From: Syntrophotalea acetylenivorans
GTDB taxonomy: Bacteria > Desulfobacterota > Desulfuromonadia > Desulfuromonadales > Syntrophotaleaceae
DNA: 64,000 nucleotides
NCBI RefSeq assembly: GCF_001887775.1
Contig: NZ_CP015519.1
Location: 1,116,001-1,180,000 of the forward strand
Direction of reading: 5' to 3'
Below are positions 30,069 through 39,303 of this stretch, piece by piece (positions within the stretch are counted from its first letter, which is position 1; every line of letters begins with the position of its first letter). The notes under the pieces were generated by a model that saw nothing but the letters and a program-made list of their open reading frames with translations, was not told where the DNA came from and made no database searches. The translations under genes were made by a program, and so were the position numbers.

Positions 30069-30704
30069 ATGGCAGACGTTCAATTTTCCAACCTGGAAAA
30101 AGATATCCTGCAGGAGCTGATGAATATCGGCTTCGGGCAGGCAGCGGCGGATCTGGCCCAAGTCATCGATCTATCCATCGAGCTCAGCGTCCCCGACATT
30201 CAACTCTTTAAAGCCTCTGATCTGCGTGATCATATTGCCAATGAGGTTGATAGCGAAACAGAGTTCAGTTTGGTCGAACAGTACTTCCTTGGCAAATTCA
30301 AGGGAATTGCGCTGCTGGTCTTTCCGGCCAAAGCCGGCAAACAACTGGTTTCCCTTTTCGGGTTGCAGGACCAGCGCAACGCACCATCGGAACGCCTTGA
30401 ACTACTGGAAAAAGAGGCCATGATAGAGGTCGGCAACATCCTCATCGGGGCCTGCGTCGGCAAAATCACCGAACTACTCAACGATGTGGTCATCTATTCA
30501 CCGCCGCGGGTCATGATTCAGGATGTGTGCAACAGCACCTTGCCGAAAAACCTGTTTGATCCCGACAGCATGGCGATTTCCATGAAAACCGTCTTCCATT
30601 TCGAGCAACAGGAAATCAGCGGTCAGCTATTTTTGATTGCCAACCACGAATCCATCTCCTGGCTTAAAACCGCCTTGCATGCATTCATGGAGCAGTACGA
30701 ATGA
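30069..30704 (+). CDS. CheC-type chemotaxis phosphatase
   Basis: About 211 residues. Two copies of the CheC active-site pattern are visible, E-x2-N in ILQELMNIGFGQAAADLA and EKEAMIEVGNILIGACVGKI. Known CheC proteins dephosphorylate CheY-P, often stimulated by CheD, which is absent here. Two adjacent ATGs (30066, 30069) follow AAGGA; the second has the better spacing. The stop overlaps the next ATG (ATGA), so translation is coupled to the cyclase. Confidence 0.9.
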   Translation: MADVQFSNLEKDILQELMNIGFGQAAADLAQVIDLSIELSVPDIQLFKASDLRDHIANEVDSETEFSLVEQYFLGKFKGIALLVFPAKAGKQLVSLFGLQDQRNAPSERLELLEKEAMIEVGNILIGACVGKITELLNDVVIYSPPRVMIQDVCNSTLPKNLFDPDSMAISMKTVFHFEQQEISGQLFLIANHESISWLKTALHAFMEQYE

Positions 30705-31600
30705 TCTTCAACCAGATTTCCGATATGATCAACATGGGTTTGGTGGTCATCGACGAGGACCTGAAGGTCCACTTCTGGAACCGCTGGATGGCCTTGCATA
30801 GTGGCATCGAGCCTGAAAAGATTGTTGGACAAAACCTGTTTGACTTCTTCCCAAACCTCAACGATCCCAAGTTTTTACGCAACTGCCGGTCGGTCTTTGC
30901 CTTTGGCAATTTTGCCTTCTTCTCCCAAAAGCTCCACCGTTACCTGTTCCCCTTTCTTCCCGCCTACAGTGATAAGGCGCGTTTCGATTATATGCAGCAG
31001 AGTTGCACCATGGGACCGATTAGGGATGAAGAGAAAAATATTCGCTACATCTTTTTATCGGTAAATGATGTGACCGAGGTGGTCAACTACGAGGAACAGT
31101 TGATCGAAATGAACCGGAAGGATGTATTGACCGGCATCTTTAACCGCCGTTTTTTTGCTCAGAAAATTCAGGAAGAGTTCGTTCGAAGCCGCCGCCACAA
31201 TCGCCCCCTCAGCCTGATTATGATCGATATCGACCATTTCAAACTGATAAACGACCGTTACGGGCACCAGGTCGGCGACGAGGCACTCAAAGCCTTTTCC
31301 ACCAGAGTGCTGAAGCGGATTCGCAAAACCGATGTATTCGCCCGTTATGGAGGTGAAGAATTTGCTTGCCTGTTGCCTGAAACCAGCGGTTCTTCGGCCC
31401 TGGTTCTGGCTCAAGACCTTTGCCGCATTATTGCCGAGGAAAACTGGATCTGTCGTGATGTGAAGTTGCAGATGACCATCAGCATCGGTATTGCTGAAAG
31501 GCAGCCGGACATGGCGGATAGCGACGCACTACTTAAAAAGGCTGACGACGCCCTGTATGAGGCAAAATCCGGCCGCAATCAAGCCATTTTGTACGACTAG
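30701..31600 (+). CDS. PAS-GGDEF diguanylate cyclase
   Basis: A cytoplasmic cyclase of 299 residues. Residues 1-125 form a PAS domain (MGLVVIDEDLKVHFWNRWMA). The GGDEF domain follows, with RYGGEEF at about 215-221 and the inhibitory RKTD five residues before GGEEF. It has no membrane segment. It is the third gene of a unit with a receiver and a CheC phosphatase. The natural reading is that the receiver regulates the cyclase while CheC resets it; this is inference. Confidence 0.92.
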   Translation: MIFNQISDMINMGLVVIDEDLKVHFWNRWMALHSGIEPEKIVGQNLFDFFPNLNDPKFLRNCRSVFAFGNFAFFSQKLHRYLFPFLPAYSDKARFDYMQQSCTMGPIRDEEKNIRYIFLSVNDVTEVVNYEEQLIEMNRKDVLTGIFNRRFFAQKIQEEFVRSRRHNRPLSLIMIDIDHFKLINDRYGHQVGDEALKAFSTRVLKRIRKTDVFARYGGEEFACLLPETSGSSALVLAQDLCRIIAEENWICRDVKLQMTISIGIAERQPDMADSDALLKKADDALYEAKSGRNQAILYD

Positions 31601-31615
31601 AAACTGCGTTCTTAT

Positions 31616-32734
31616 TTATTCATCAAAGCGACCCAGCAAACGTTCGGTGGCGGCCGCCAACAGGGACTCCGCCTGTTCCATTGCCGTCTCTATGTTCATG
31701 CCCCTTGTCATTACCGGCTCGCACAGTGCCAGACCGACCTCCCTGCAACGGCCAGCCTCTAGCAACATCCGCCCGGACAATACAGCCACTTTGACCGATT
31801 GACTTTGTGCCAGTCGCGTTACCTCACCGACCACCTTACCCTGCAAAGACTGTTCATCGAGGCAACCTTCACCGGTAATCACCCAATCTGCAGCCTCTAG
31901 CTCTTTTTCAAGACCAACCAGACCCATAACTTTATGGGCTCCGGAAACCAATTGTGCATCGAAAAAAGCTCGGGCACCGAACCCGAATCCGCCGGCGGCC
32001 CCATCACCAGGCACATCATAAAATGGAAGCCCCAACTGACTCGCGACCAACTCGGCTATGTGCTGCAGGCCCTCTTCCAACTCTGCTACCATCACCTGAT
32101 CCGCACCTTTTTGCGGCCCGAATACCCGTGCCGCTCCCTCCGGCCCCAACAGAGGGTTACGCACATCACACCATACTTCCATCGGCGGCAGATCCCCTTT
32201 GGGCCTCTGTAGTTGAGCTATCCGACAAAGCCCCCCGCCACCGAGCGGCACCTCTTTCCCCTTGTCGTCAAGAAAGCGCCAACCGAGAGCACGCGCCGCT
32301 CCGGTCCCGGCATCGACGGTAGCGCTACCGCCCAAAGTCAGGATAATCCGTTTGGCGCCGGCCTTAACTGCAGCGGCAAGAAGTTGCCCAGCACCGTAAC
32401 TGGTAGTCAACAGGGGATTGCGCTGGGTGTTATCCAACAGGGTCAGACCACTGGCGCGGGCCATTTCGACCACGGCGATATCCCCAGGCAACCAACCGTA
32501 GGAGGAAGTGAAACGCATCGTTGAAAGAGGGCCCATGACCTTCTCAACAACCTGCCATCGCCCACGGCAACTCTCTACCAGGGTCGCTGCCGTACCCTCG
32601 CCGCCATCCGCCAGCGGCAGGCTCACTACCTGCCACCCCGGTTTTATGGCTCGCAGCTTGTCGGCCACCACACGGCAAGCGGTTTTTGCCGACAAGCTGC
32701 CCTTAAAGGAATCGAAAGCAAGGATAATCTTCAC
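31616..32734 (-). CDS. Glycerate 2-kinase
   Basis: Phosphorylates glycerate, as in the GarK/GlxK family. It starts VKIILAFDSFKGSLSA with the family's N-terminal signature. The GTP/ATP and substrate regions PLADGGEGTAATL, LTLGGSATVDAGTG and GDGAAGGFGFG are conserved. GTG at 32734 (GGA 6 bases upstream) fits the family N-terminus; a GTG at 32761 adds nine unlikely residues. About 372 residues, the usual size. It lies 35 bases after the small Cys-protein gene, so the two may be cotranscribed. Confidence 0.92.
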   Translation of the reverse strand: MKIILAFDSFKGSLSAKTACRVVADKLRAIKPGWQVVSLPLADGGEGTAATLVESCRGRWQVVEKVMGPLSTMRFTSSYGWLPGDIAVVEMARASGLTLLDNTQRNPLLTTSYGAGQLLAAAVKAGAKRIILTLGGSATVDAGTGAARALGWRFLDDKGKEVPLGGGGLCRIAQLQRPKGDLPPMEVWCDVRNPLLGPEGAARVFGPQKGADQVMVAELEEGLQHIAELVASQLGLPFYDVPGDGAAGGFGFGARAFFDAQLVSGAHKVMGLVGLEKELEAADWVITGEGCLDEQSLQGKVVGEVTRLAQSQSVKVAVLSGRMLLEAGRCREVGLALCEPVMTRGMNIETAMEQAESLLAAATERLLGRFDE

Positions 32735-32769
32735 CGGATTTCCATTGTTAGCGTGCCTCACACCAAGCT

Positions 32770-32970
32770 TTAGGACTTCTGAGCGATCACCTTGGCGACA
32801 ATATCAAACACTTCCTGCTCTTCGATCCAGAGGACAAAACCGTTTCCATCCTCATCGCTACCACAAAGATACCCGGCTCCATCGGGCTGTCCTCCGCAGG
32901 TTTTGCAGGAAGCATGGACTTCCAGGGGATGGTTTTTATCCATTTTCATAATAATTTGTTTTTGCGACAT
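32770..32970 (-). CDS. Small protein with CxxCG-x8-LC motif
   Basis: A 66-residue protein starting MSQKQIIMKMDKNHP, chosen because AAAAGGAGG lies 4 bases before the ATG at 32970. The middle carries CKTCGGQPDGAGYLCG, the same C-x2-C-G-x8-L-C spacing seen twice in the small protein at 4194-4418. An acidic stretch and a hydrophobic C-terminal helix (EEQEVFDIVAKVIAQ) follow. Probably metal binding; the function is unknown. Confidence 0.75.
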   Translation of the reverse strand: MSQKQIIMKMDKNHPLEVHASCKTCGGQPDGAGYLCGSDEDGNGFVLWIEEQEVFDIVAKVIAQKS

Positions 32971-33104
32971 ATATCCTCCTTTTAAATAGTTGTTCAATGC
33001 TGCGCGGCCAACAGAAACCTAACCTATAGCAAATGCCTGAAATCGGCAGGCGCAGCTTAATCTGGAAAACAATCAACAATTGTGTGGCACACCCCATAAG
33101 TGTG

Positions 33105-33135
33105 GCAGGAGAAAGTGGGGCATGCCCCATCCTGC
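33105..33135. repeat. Hairpin with TGGGGCATGCCCCA core
   Basis: GCAGGA and TCCTGC flank the perfect 14-base palindrome TGGGGCATGCCCCA, with five unpaired bases on the left. It could be a protein-binding operator or an RNA hairpin. No gene reads directly into it. Confidence 0.4.
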
Positions 33136-33314
33136 AAAAGCACAAAACATCCAAAATTTTCTCTATTTTTCAGTAGGTTACAAACATGCAATGAAATAGC
33201 TCTCAATTTCCTAGTGTTTTACTTGCATACAAAACAAATGCTCCCAATAATTTCAGATACTTGTTTTCTCACTGAGAATTTTGCTCCAACGTCTCGCCTA
33301 TACTGATTTGAATC

Positions 33315-33330
33315 TGGCATAACAATTGCC
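33315..33330 (+). promoter_or_regulatory. Sigma-54-like promoter for the chemoreceptor gene
   Basis: TGGCATAACAATTGCC matches the consensus TGGCAC-N5-TTGCW at the invariant GG and GC positions and in spacing. It lies about 215 bases upstream of the chemoreceptor ATG. Flagellar and chemotaxis genes in this group are often sigma-54 dependent. Confidence 0.5.
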
Positions 33331-33543
33331 AATTGTATCTCACCAAGCAGACGCTACCAAGAGGTACTCCGCGTCCGCTAAGCAGAACACAAACGACCGG
33401 AATCGTTACAGCAGGATGGTTGGAACACCTAAATTATCAGCTGGAAAAACCTGCATGTCATCAAGAGTTAGTTCAAAAATCTAGAGGCCTGCGCTCTGGA
33501 CTATAAAGCTTCAACACTCGGATATTAACCTCAGGAGAGACGA

Positions 33544-35628
33544 ATGATCAAATTGAAATTGCGAGCTCAGATACTGTTACCGACCCTGTTGGCTGTAGTT
33601 ATCGGCATGACCGTCGCTACCCTCTTATCCTATCAGGCCTCTAAGAAAGCCCTGCATAGTAACATAAAAGACCAGATGCAGCAGACAACTGTAGCACTAA
33701 GCAAACAAATCGACAACTGGGTCGCCGACCTTGCAAGTGATATTAAATCTCTGGCCGGCCAGAACGCGATGCGCGCCTCCCTTGAGCAAACCGATGAAAC
33801 AACCAAGACGGCCAACCATATTCTTCAGGAAATGGCTAAAGAATACGGTAATTATGAATTACTGGCTATTGCTGGTCAGGATGGAACAATCGTCGCCGCC
33901 TCAGAGCAACGCTACGTTGGCGAGCTGAAAATCGCGGATCGTGGTTATTTTCGAGCAGCCCTCGGCGGCGTAGCCACAATATCTGAAGCAATTAAAAGTA
34001 AGGTAAGTGGCGATCCGGCCTTCGTCATCGCAATCCCCGTTGAACTTAACGGCCAAATCCAAGGGGTCTGTATCGGTGTCGTCAACCTGCCCCATTTCGC
34101 AAATGCGTTTATCAAACAGGTAAAGGTGGGTAACAAAGGTTATGCGTATCTTATAGACAGCAAAGGACGCTTCCTCTCTCACCCCAAGGCAGAGCTTATC
34201 CTGGACCGTTCCCTCAGTGAATTCGACTGGGGCAAAGAGGTCTTGAATGAAAAACAGGGGTTCAAACAATACCCCTGGGAGGGCAAGGAGAAAATTGTAG
34301 CCTTTGAATCGGTTGATAAAACAGGTTGGATTATTGCCGTCGGCGCTGAACTGGATGACATCTTCTCCTCTGTAACCAACATCCGCAACACAAGTCTGTT
34401 AGTTGCCCTACTGACTTTGGTGGCGGTAGGCACAGTCGTTTTCTTTATTGCACGCCGAATTGTTGGCGCTATCCAAGCCGGGGTCAAATTCGCCGAAACC
34501 ATCAAATTGGGCGATACCAGTCAGCGCATGGAATTACAACGCGAGGACGAAATCGGCCAACTGGCCGAGTCACTCAACCAGATGGCAGAAGGACTGGCTG
34601 CGAATGCAGAACTGGCACAGGAAATAGCTGCCGGCAACCTCAATGTCGAAGTCAAGCTGGCTTCGGAGCGGGATCAGTTCGGAAAGGCATTCCAAAAAAT
34701 GGTCGCCCAGCTCAATGAAGTATTGGGTCATATCCAGGTATCCGGAGAGCAGATCGCGAGCGGCTCCGTTCAAGTGTCGGACGCTAGCCAGAGTCTCTCC
34801 CAAGGAGCGACCGAATCCGCCGCTTCTCTGGAAGAAATCAGCGCATCTATGACTGAAATGAGTTCCCAGACAACTCTCAACGCCGACAACGCCAAACAGG
34901 CAGACCAACTCGCCAACCAAGCTCGCGACGCGGGCGAACAAGGTAATAAGCAGATGGCAGAGATGGTGAATGCAATGACGGAAATCAACGAATCGAGCCA
35001 GAGCATCTCTAAGATCATTCGGGTTATCGATGAAATTGCATTTCAAACTAACCTGTTGGCTCTCAACGCTGCCGTGGAAGCAGCACGAGCTGGTCAGCAT
35101 GGAAAAGGCTTTGCCGTTGTTGCAGAGGAAGTCCGAAATCTGGCCGCCCGCAGCGCCAAAGCAGCCAGGGAAACCGCAGAACTCATCGAGGGTTCGGTGG
35201 CTAAAGCTGAAAATGGTACCCAGATCGCCCATGGCACAGCCAGCGCACTGGAAGAAATTGTGGGCAGCGTAGCCAAGGTCTCCGATCTGATCGGTGAAAT
35301 TTCCGCGGCCTCCAGCGAACAAGCCGAAGGCATTTCCCAAGTCACCCAGGCCCTTGGCCAGATAGACCAGGTAACCCAGACCAACACTGCCAACGCTGAA
35401 GAGAGTGCTGCGGCAGCAGAGGAATTGGCCAGCCAGGCCGACATCCTGAAACAAATGCTAGGCCGTTTCGCCCTGGCATCAGGTGCTGTTTCAAGGGGTG
35501 TAAGCCGCTCAGACGCCGCCCTCCCTGCTCCCTCTAAGCAATTGGACGTAAAATCGGTTGGGATCAGACCCAAACAACTTCCAGAAACCATGATCGCTCT
35601 TGACGACGCTGAATTCGGTCGGTATTAA
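33544..35628 (+). CDS. Methyl-accepting chemotaxis protein with Cache-type sensor
   Basis: A 694-residue chemoreceptor. Membrane segments near residues 10-30 and 280-300 enclose a periplasmic Cache-like domain ([40 protein letters not shown]). HAMP follows (about 300-355, ending QLAESLNQM). The cytoplasmic signalling helix has its hairpin tip [20 protein letters not shown] near 497-516. The C-terminus ends DDAEFGRY without the NWETF-type CheR tether. AGGAGAG precedes the ATG. A strong terminator follows. The ligand is unknown. Confidence 0.95.
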   Translation: MIKLKLRAQILLPTLLAVVIGMTVATLLSYQASKKALHSNIKDQMQQTTVALSKQIDNWVADLASDIKSLAGQNAMRASLEQTDETTKTANHILQEMAKEYGNYELLAIAGQDGTIVAASEQRYVGELKIADRGYFRAALGGVATISEAIKSKVSGDPAFVIAIPVELNGQIQGVCIGVVNLPHFANAFIKQVKVGNKGYAYLIDSKGRFLSHPKAELILDRSLSEFDWGKEVLNEKQGFKQYPWEGKEKIVAFESVDKTGWIIAVGAELDDIFSSVTNIRNTSLLVALLTLVAVGTVVFFIARRIVGAIQAGVKFAETIKLGDTSQRMELQREDEIGQLAESLNQMAEGLAANAELAQEIAAGNLNVEVKLASERDQFGKAFQKMVAQLNEVLGHIQVSGEQIASGSVQVSDASQSLSQGATESAASLEEISASMTEMSSQTTLNADNAKQADQLANQARDAGEQGNKQMAEMVNAMTEINESSQSISKIIRVIDEIAFQTNLLALNAAVEAARAGQHGKGFAVVAEEVRNLAARSAKAARETAELIEGSVAKAENGTQIAHGTASALEEIVGSVAKVSDLIGEISAASSEQAEGISQVTQALGQIDQVTQTNTANAEESAAAAEELASQADILKQMLGRFALASGAVSRGVSRSDAALPAPSKQLDVKSVGIRPKQLPETMIALDDAEFGRY

Positions 35629-35654
35629 TCAGGAGGTTTAGAATTACCCCATCA

Positions 35655-35700
35655 ATAAACACCCCCCCACCGGGATCGATCCCGGTGGGGGGTGTTTATC
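35655..35700 (+). terminator. Terminator after the chemoreceptor gene
   Basis: ATAAACACC plus C-run and ACCGGGATC pair with GATCCCGGT plus G-run and GGTGTTTAT, nearly perfect over more than 20 bases, about 27 bases after the stop. It also faces the HDOD-GGDEF gene. Confidence 0.8.
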
Positions 35701-35729
35701 CAATCTGGCATAATCTACGAGAAAAAAAG

Positions 35730-37301
35730 TCAGACTTCGACAATTTGAATTCGGTTACGCCCGGCCCGTTTCGCCTCATAAATCGCCTTGTCAGCTGCCC
35801 CAAGCATGGTCATTTTATCGACCTGAGGGTTCTTACCCTTAAAGGTAGCCCCCCCCACGCTGATAGTCACCTGCAACTGGACCTGATCAATGGGAATGAA
35901 CATATCCTCAATACCAAGGCGAATTCTCTCGGCAAAAACCTCAAGACCCTCCCTGCCTGTCTCCGGCATAATGACGGCGAATTCATCACCGCCGTAACGG
36001 ACAACGATATCGGAGCTACGCATAATCTGCACTATCTGCTCAGCCACCCGACGCAGTACCGCATCGCCGGCCAGATGGCCGAAATTATCGTTGGTCTCCT
36101 TGAAATGATCTATATCGAAAAACAACAGTGACAGATTATGCTCATAACGTTTGGTTCGTTCTAACTCCTTATCCATTTCTTCTTGAAAGTAGCGATTATT
36201 GAAAAGACCTGTTAAATCATCGCGATAAGCCAATTCGCGGTATTTTTTGTTCGCGTCGATCAGCTTGCCGACATATTTACTTGACTCCTCTTTCGCCTGT
36301 TTCAGATCCATGACCAGCTGTTCGTAGCTGCAATTGAGCTTGCCAAGTTCCTGATTGGCCTCCTGCAACATCTCTGAAAGGGGCCTGATCTCGCTGCAAG
36401 AAACATCAAAAAGGCTTAATACTTCATTGGAACGAGTGGCAACCGCATCGAGCAGCTCTTTGATCTCCTTTTCAGATAAGCCGTAATCTTCGCTAAGGGT
36501 CTGGTAAACACCGGCTATAGTGGTTCTGCCCTGGCTGCTGTGGTAGACAGCGGAAATCTTGCTGGCCAGGCTCAGAATACCGACGGCAACCCGGTGACGC
36601 TCCGGAGCACAAGACTCTCGATGATGATAAAACAACGGAAGGTAGATACTTTCCGGCAAACCCCACCCTTGGAGCAATGAACCGCCCAATTCGGCATGAC
36701 ACAAGCCCATGAGCTGCCGCTCGACAATATGTCCAGGCGCCTCGCTGCTATTCTTCAGCGCCATGACTTCCATATAGGAATCGGTATAATAGTGAAAAAA
36801 CACCAGGACACCAATGTCCTGAAGCAGACCACTAACGAAAATATCGTCACTATCATAATCTGCTAACGGAGCCAGCATCTTGGCGGCTACCGCCGCCGAA
36901 ACAGACCGTTTCCAGAAATATTCGAAATCGAAAAAACTTGTTGAATCACCGTGTAATTTTTGAACGATGATGAAGGACAAGGCGATGTTCTTTAAAGAAT
37001 TGATGCCGAGGATCGATAAGGCGGTTTCGATACTCTTCACCCGGCCGCCGAAGCCGTACATGGGGGAATTAGTGACCTTCAGCAGTTTGGCGGTTAGGGA
37101 GGGGTCGGCGGAAATAATCTTGCCCAACTCGGCAAAACAACTGTCATCATTCTGCACCGCCTCAAGGATGTGCATTGCAATATTCGGCGGAGAAGGGAGC
37201 TCTATCTTCTGCTGGATCAGCGACTGCACCTCTCTAATTGTCCGCACCTTTTGACTGGCATCGTCTGCCATGCCGTCGGCTGAACTATATTGTTCTGGCA
37301 T
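35730..37301 (-). CDS. HDOD-GGDEF signalling protein
   Basis: A 523-residue cytoplasmic fusion. Residues 20-230 are an HDOD domain (LPSPPNIAMHILEAVQND, SADPSLTAKLLKVTNSPMYG, VSGLLQDIGVLVFFHYY). HDOD is a phosphodiesterase-like fold usually without catalytic residues. A helical linker (about 290-350) leads to a GGDEF domain with RYGGDEF near 435-441 and the inhibitory RSSD five residues before it. It is probably an active diguanylate cyclase controlled by the HDOD part. Transcribed alone. Confidence 0.92.
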   Translation of the reverse strand: MPEQYSSADGMADDASQKVRTIREVQSLIQQKIELPSPPNIAMHILEAVQNDDSCFAELGKIISADPSLTAKLLKVTNSPMYGFGGRVKSIETALSILGINSLKNIALSFIIVQKLHGDSTSFFDFEYFWKRSVSAAVAAKMLAPLADYDSDDIFVSGLLQDIGVLVFFHYYTDSYMEVMALKNSSEAPGHIVERQLMGLCHAELGGSLLQGWGLPESIYLPLFYHHRESCAPERHRVAVGILSLASKISAVYHSSQGRTTIAGVYQTLSEDYGLSEKEIKELLDAVATRSNEVLSLFDVSCSEIRPLSEMLQEANQELGKLNCSYEQLVMDLKQAKEESSKYVGKLIDANKKYRELAYRDDLTGLFNNRYFQEEMDKELERTKRYEHNLSLLFFDIDHFKETNDNFGHLAGDAVLRRVAEQIVQIMRSSDIVVRYGGDEFAVIMPETGREGLEVFAERIRLGIEDMFIPIDQVQLQVTISVGGATFKGKNPQVDKMTMLGAADKAIYEAKRAGRNRIQIVEV

Positions 37302-37546
37302 AAATCCTTGCCTCCCGGCTCGAAAATGGAAAGGCCATTGTCATGTCTGCTTTCCTGATCGACAGAGATAGGTGACCATCCTGACAGACGACCTGAAAAT
37401 TGGCTAGCTTGCCATCCATCCTGGGCAAAAAACACATTATCGAACTTGCGAAAAAAGCGGTTCTATTCGCTTCGCGTACCCGCAAATATGTACAATGTTA
37501 AATCAATTCCAGCTACCTGATTATTACGCCGCAACTACAGCAAACC

Positions 37547-38311
37547 CTAATCCATGGCAACAACCCAACAATTGTTGAAACCATGACCTTCGATGGAGAG
37601 TCTCGCTGACTCTGCAGCATCCAGAGAAGCGTATTTACCTACCCGCACACGAAAGAAATCATTCCCGTTAACCTGGCTGCGATAGACACTGGCAGCCCCG
37701 AACCGGCTGCGTAATTCTTCCGCAAGCCGTTGAGCGTTGGCGCCGGAACTGAAAGAAGCGACCTGCACAGCATAGCTGCTCACCGGATTTCTAGCGATAG
37801 AGCGATAAACGGTTCGACCGCCGGCGTCCTGTTCTGGGTATCTCAAAGCCACGATCTTCACCGGAGCGGTACCGGGACCGACGACACCAAGCTTATTCGC
37901 CGCAGAGTAGGAGAGGTCTATGATACGTCCCTGAACAAAGGGGCCGCGATCATTAATCCGCACCACGGTCTGTCTTCCGTTGGCTAGGTTGTGCACGCGA
38001 ACACAGGTGCCGAGAGGCAGGGTTTTGTGAGCCGCGGTCATGGCGTACATATTATAAATCTCACCATTACTGGTTTTGCGGCCGTGAAATTTACGACCAT
38101 ACCAGCTGGCAAGACCCTCTTGAACAAAACCGTGGTGGCTGGCGAGGGGCTGGTAACGCTGACCGTTGACTGTGTAAGGTTTCTGGTGGGGTTTTAATCC
38201 GGCGGTGGCGGGACTGTCCAGTACTCGGGTTTGATAACCGCCACCGCAAGCAGTGAGTAGCAGCAAAACACAAACGACTGGTACAGCTTTGAATTTTTGC
38301 ATTCGGGCCAT
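37547..38311 (-). CDS. rlpA: RlpA-like septal lytic transglycosylase lipoprotein
   Basis: A 254-residue outer-membrane-type lipoprotein: MARMQKF, hydrophobic core, and lipobox LLTAC-GGG. The double-psi beta-barrel domain contains GLASWYGRKFHGRKTSNGE, AAHKTLPLGTCVRVHNL and RINDRGPFVQGRIIDLS. A SPOR domain follows (YAVQVASFSSGANAQRLAEE) that binds denuded septal peptidoglycan. ATG 38311 is chosen because AGGGA lies about 7 bases upstream. It follows the PfkB kinase gene by 61 bases. Confidence 0.93.
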   Translation of the reverse strand: MARMQKFKAVPVVCVLLLLTACGGGYQTRVLDSPATAGLKPHQKPYTVNGQRYQPLASHHGFVQEGLASWYGRKFHGRKTSNGEIYNMYAMTAAHKTLPLGTCVRVHNLANGRQTVVRINDRGPFVQGRIIDLSYSAANKLGVVGPGTAPVKIVALRYPEQDAGGRTVYRSIARNPVSSYAVQVASFSSGANAQRLAEELRSRFGAASVYRSQVNGNDFFRVRVGKYASLDAAESARLSIEGHGFNNCWVVAMD

Positions 38312-38372
38312 GGTAATCCCTATATTTTTAAGCACTCGTTTTCATATCGGAAACAGCCAGATTTCGAAGTAT

Positions 38373-39281
38373 CTAGCGACTAAGAAAATCCTCCACCGCA
38401 AGCAAGGTTGGAATAGCCGTTCGACCACCCAAAGCAGTCGACTTGATAGCGGCACAGGCTGCGGAGAAGCGTACCGTTCGGAGTAAAGACCAGTTTTGCA
38501 ACAACCCAAACAGATACCCGCCGTGGAATACATCGCCGCAACCGGTGGTATCAACAGATTTCACAGAAAACGCGGGCAGATGAAAGCTCTCGCCATCCCG
38601 ACTTTGGGTATGGCTGCCCGCTTCGCCGTTAGTAACGGTTGCAGCCTGACAACCGAAGCCCAACAACACCGGCAATATTTCCTGCACCGGCCTTCCAGGA
38701 ACCCAATGCTCTGCGAATCGGCCGGAGACGACCAAATGATCGATCAGTGGCAATAATTCTTCGATTCCAGGGCGCCAACTACCACCATCGAGCACCGTAA
38801 TCACACCATTTGCTCTTGCCAATCGAGCAGCGGCCAAGGCCGCGGCAGGGTGGGATCCATCCAAATGCAGCAAACGGCTGCTGCAGATCATTTCCGCTGG
38901 CAGATCGTCCTCGATCAACGGCCGACAACTTCCGCGATGGCAAAAGATTGTGCGCCGGCCACCATCCTGTTCAACGGCGACAAAGGAAAACTGACTGCTG
39001 GCGCCCGATTCGACCAGCAGGTGTCGGCAATCAACCTTTTCCCTCTCTAACCCCCTGGCGATCCTGCGACCAAAATCGTCGTCTCCGACGCAGCCAAGAA
39101 AAACACCGGGGACACCGAGACGAGCAAGGGTCACCAGGGCAGTAGCTACCGGGCCGCCTCCTTGAATGAGAACTTTGTCGAGATCGCACTTGCTGTCTAC
39201 GGGAGGATACTGGCCCAGACTGCCGAGAATGTCGAGAGAGCACTGTCCCAGTCCGACTACCATATTTTTTGGTTTATCCAC
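38373..39281 (-). CDS. PfkB-family carbohydrate kinase
   Basis: A 302-residue ribokinase-fold kinase. The N-terminal GGGPVATALVTLARLG and the C-terminal signature DTTGCGDVFHGGYLFGLL, with the catalytic Asp in TGCGD, are clear. The substrate cannot be assigned; neighbours (accA, rlpA) do not help. The start is GTG at 39281, with ATG 39263 as an alternative. It lies 22 bases after accA and probably shares its transcript. Confidence 0.9.
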   Translation of the reverse strand: MDKPKNMVVGLGQCSLDILGSLGQYPPVDSKCDLDKVLIQGGGPVATALVTLARLGVPGVFLGCVGDDDFGRRIARGLEREKVDCRHLLVESGASSQFSFVAVEQDGGRRTIFCHRGSCRPLIEDDLPAEMICSSRLLHLDGSHPAAALAAARLARANGVITVLDGGSWRPGIEELLPLIDHLVVSGRFAEHWVPGRPVQEILPVLLGFGCQAATVTNGEAGSHTQSRDGESFHLPAFSVKSVDTTGCGDVFHGGYLFGLLQNWSLLRTVRFSAACAAIKSTALGGRTAIPTLLAVEDFLSR

Positions 39282-39303
39282 AAGGATCTCTACGGAAACT
39301 ATC

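Larger units (their letters stand above)
32971..33543. other. Long intergenic region upstream of the chemoreceptor
   Basis: About 570 bases with no credible gene. It holds a hairpin-forming palindrome at 33105-33135 and a sigma-54-like promoter at 33315-33330, leaving an untranslated leader of about 200 bases before the chemoreceptor. A short open frame at 33100-33306 has no RBS. Confidence 0.55.

Noticed and set aside
33084-33100. TGGCAC followed by ACCCCATAAG as a second sigma-54 promoter
   Set aside because: The -24 half fits but there is no TTGC at the -12 position.
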